Part shown: in pieces, positions 20,342 through 20,401 of the stretch
How the letters are laid out: each line of letters begins with the position of its first letter
Position numbering within the stretch: the first letter of the stretch is position 1
Assembly: GCA_934654765.1 (NCBI GenBank)
Contig: CAKUGX010000025.1
Coordinates: 1 to 20,401 of the forward strand
Length of the DNA stretch: 20,401 nt
Direction of reading: 5' to 3'
Source of the DNA: an uncultured Collinsella sp.
GTDB taxonomy: Bacteria; Actinomycetota; Coriobacteriia; Coriobacteriales; Coriobacteriaceae
Notes under the pieces: model-generated
The model's database searches: none
The model's input: the letters and a program-made list of their open reading frames with translations, nothing else
What the model was told of the DNA's origin: nothing
Made by a program: the position numbers and the translations under genes

Positions 20342-20401
20342 GAGATTCCTTTCTAACGGCTTGAGAGTTAACCGTAATGAACTTATCATTGATTGTTAGC
20401 C
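20342..20401 (-). promoter_or_regulatory. Partial upstream region of the ABC operon
   Basis: Only 60 bp are visible. On the minus strand it begins GGCTAACAATCAATGATAAG, AT-rich as for a promoter. GGCTAAC at the very edge resembles half of a DtxR/IdeR iron box (consensus TTAGGTTAGSCTAACCTAA), but the other half is outside the window, so no firm call is possible. Confidence 0.25.

Overview
The window looks like a chromosomal piece of a high-GC, Gram-positive gut actinobacterium of the class Coriobacteriia, most likely Collinsella or a close relative. This rests on GC-rich codon use, gene content and protein style (GC-rich ribosomal proteins, an HMA_2-type P-type ATPase, a DUF4143 ATPase, a large STAND/BTAD regulator); no database search was possible. 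Almost everything is on the minus strand. The plus-strand genes are a methyltransferase, yhbY and one 144-residue hypothetical.

Left part (1-5000): a structured RNA candidate on the minus strand ends in a perfect hairpin at the left edge and overlaps the promoter region of a divergent SAM methyltransferase (250-1137). yhbY (1296-1595) follows with a clear terminator. A 999-residue ATPase regulator with a C-terminal winged-helix/BTAD output (1665-4664) faces it, with a 448-bp gene-free stretch upstream.

Central housekeeping part (5000-10900): an amino-sugar group, glmM, a stand-alone glucose-type PTS IIA and nagB, lies downstream of the rplM-rpsI operon on the same strand. rplM-rpsI has a strong promoter, a hairpin leader and a strong terminator. 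GlmM makes glucosamine-1-phosphate for the cell wall and NagB returns glucosamine-6-phosphate to glycolysis, so the group links wall synthesis with amino-sugar use. A patatin-like hydrolase and a complete tmRNA gene (ssrA, 10342-10705, tag DNNSSFEPMALAA) come next. Between these two lie strong hairpins and an exact inverted 17-bp copy of the tmRNA T-arm.

Right part (10900-20401) is more accessory. It holds a hypothetical helical protein, a RelB-like antitoxin/PIN toxin pair with a textbook promoter and three operator-like repeats, a DUF6110-like small protein with a heavy-metal P-type ATPase (DYSC in place of CPC), a repeat-rich non-coding stretch with a 172-bp MITE-like inverted repeat, an AAA ATPase/DUF4143 gene bracketed by related palindromes and preceded by a 77-bp nested palindrome, and a heterodimeric ABC transporter of the siderophore-type (IrtAB/YbtPQ-like) subfamily. 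The repeat-bracketed ATPase neighbourhood (15025-16753) and the RNA at the left edge are the least explained parts.
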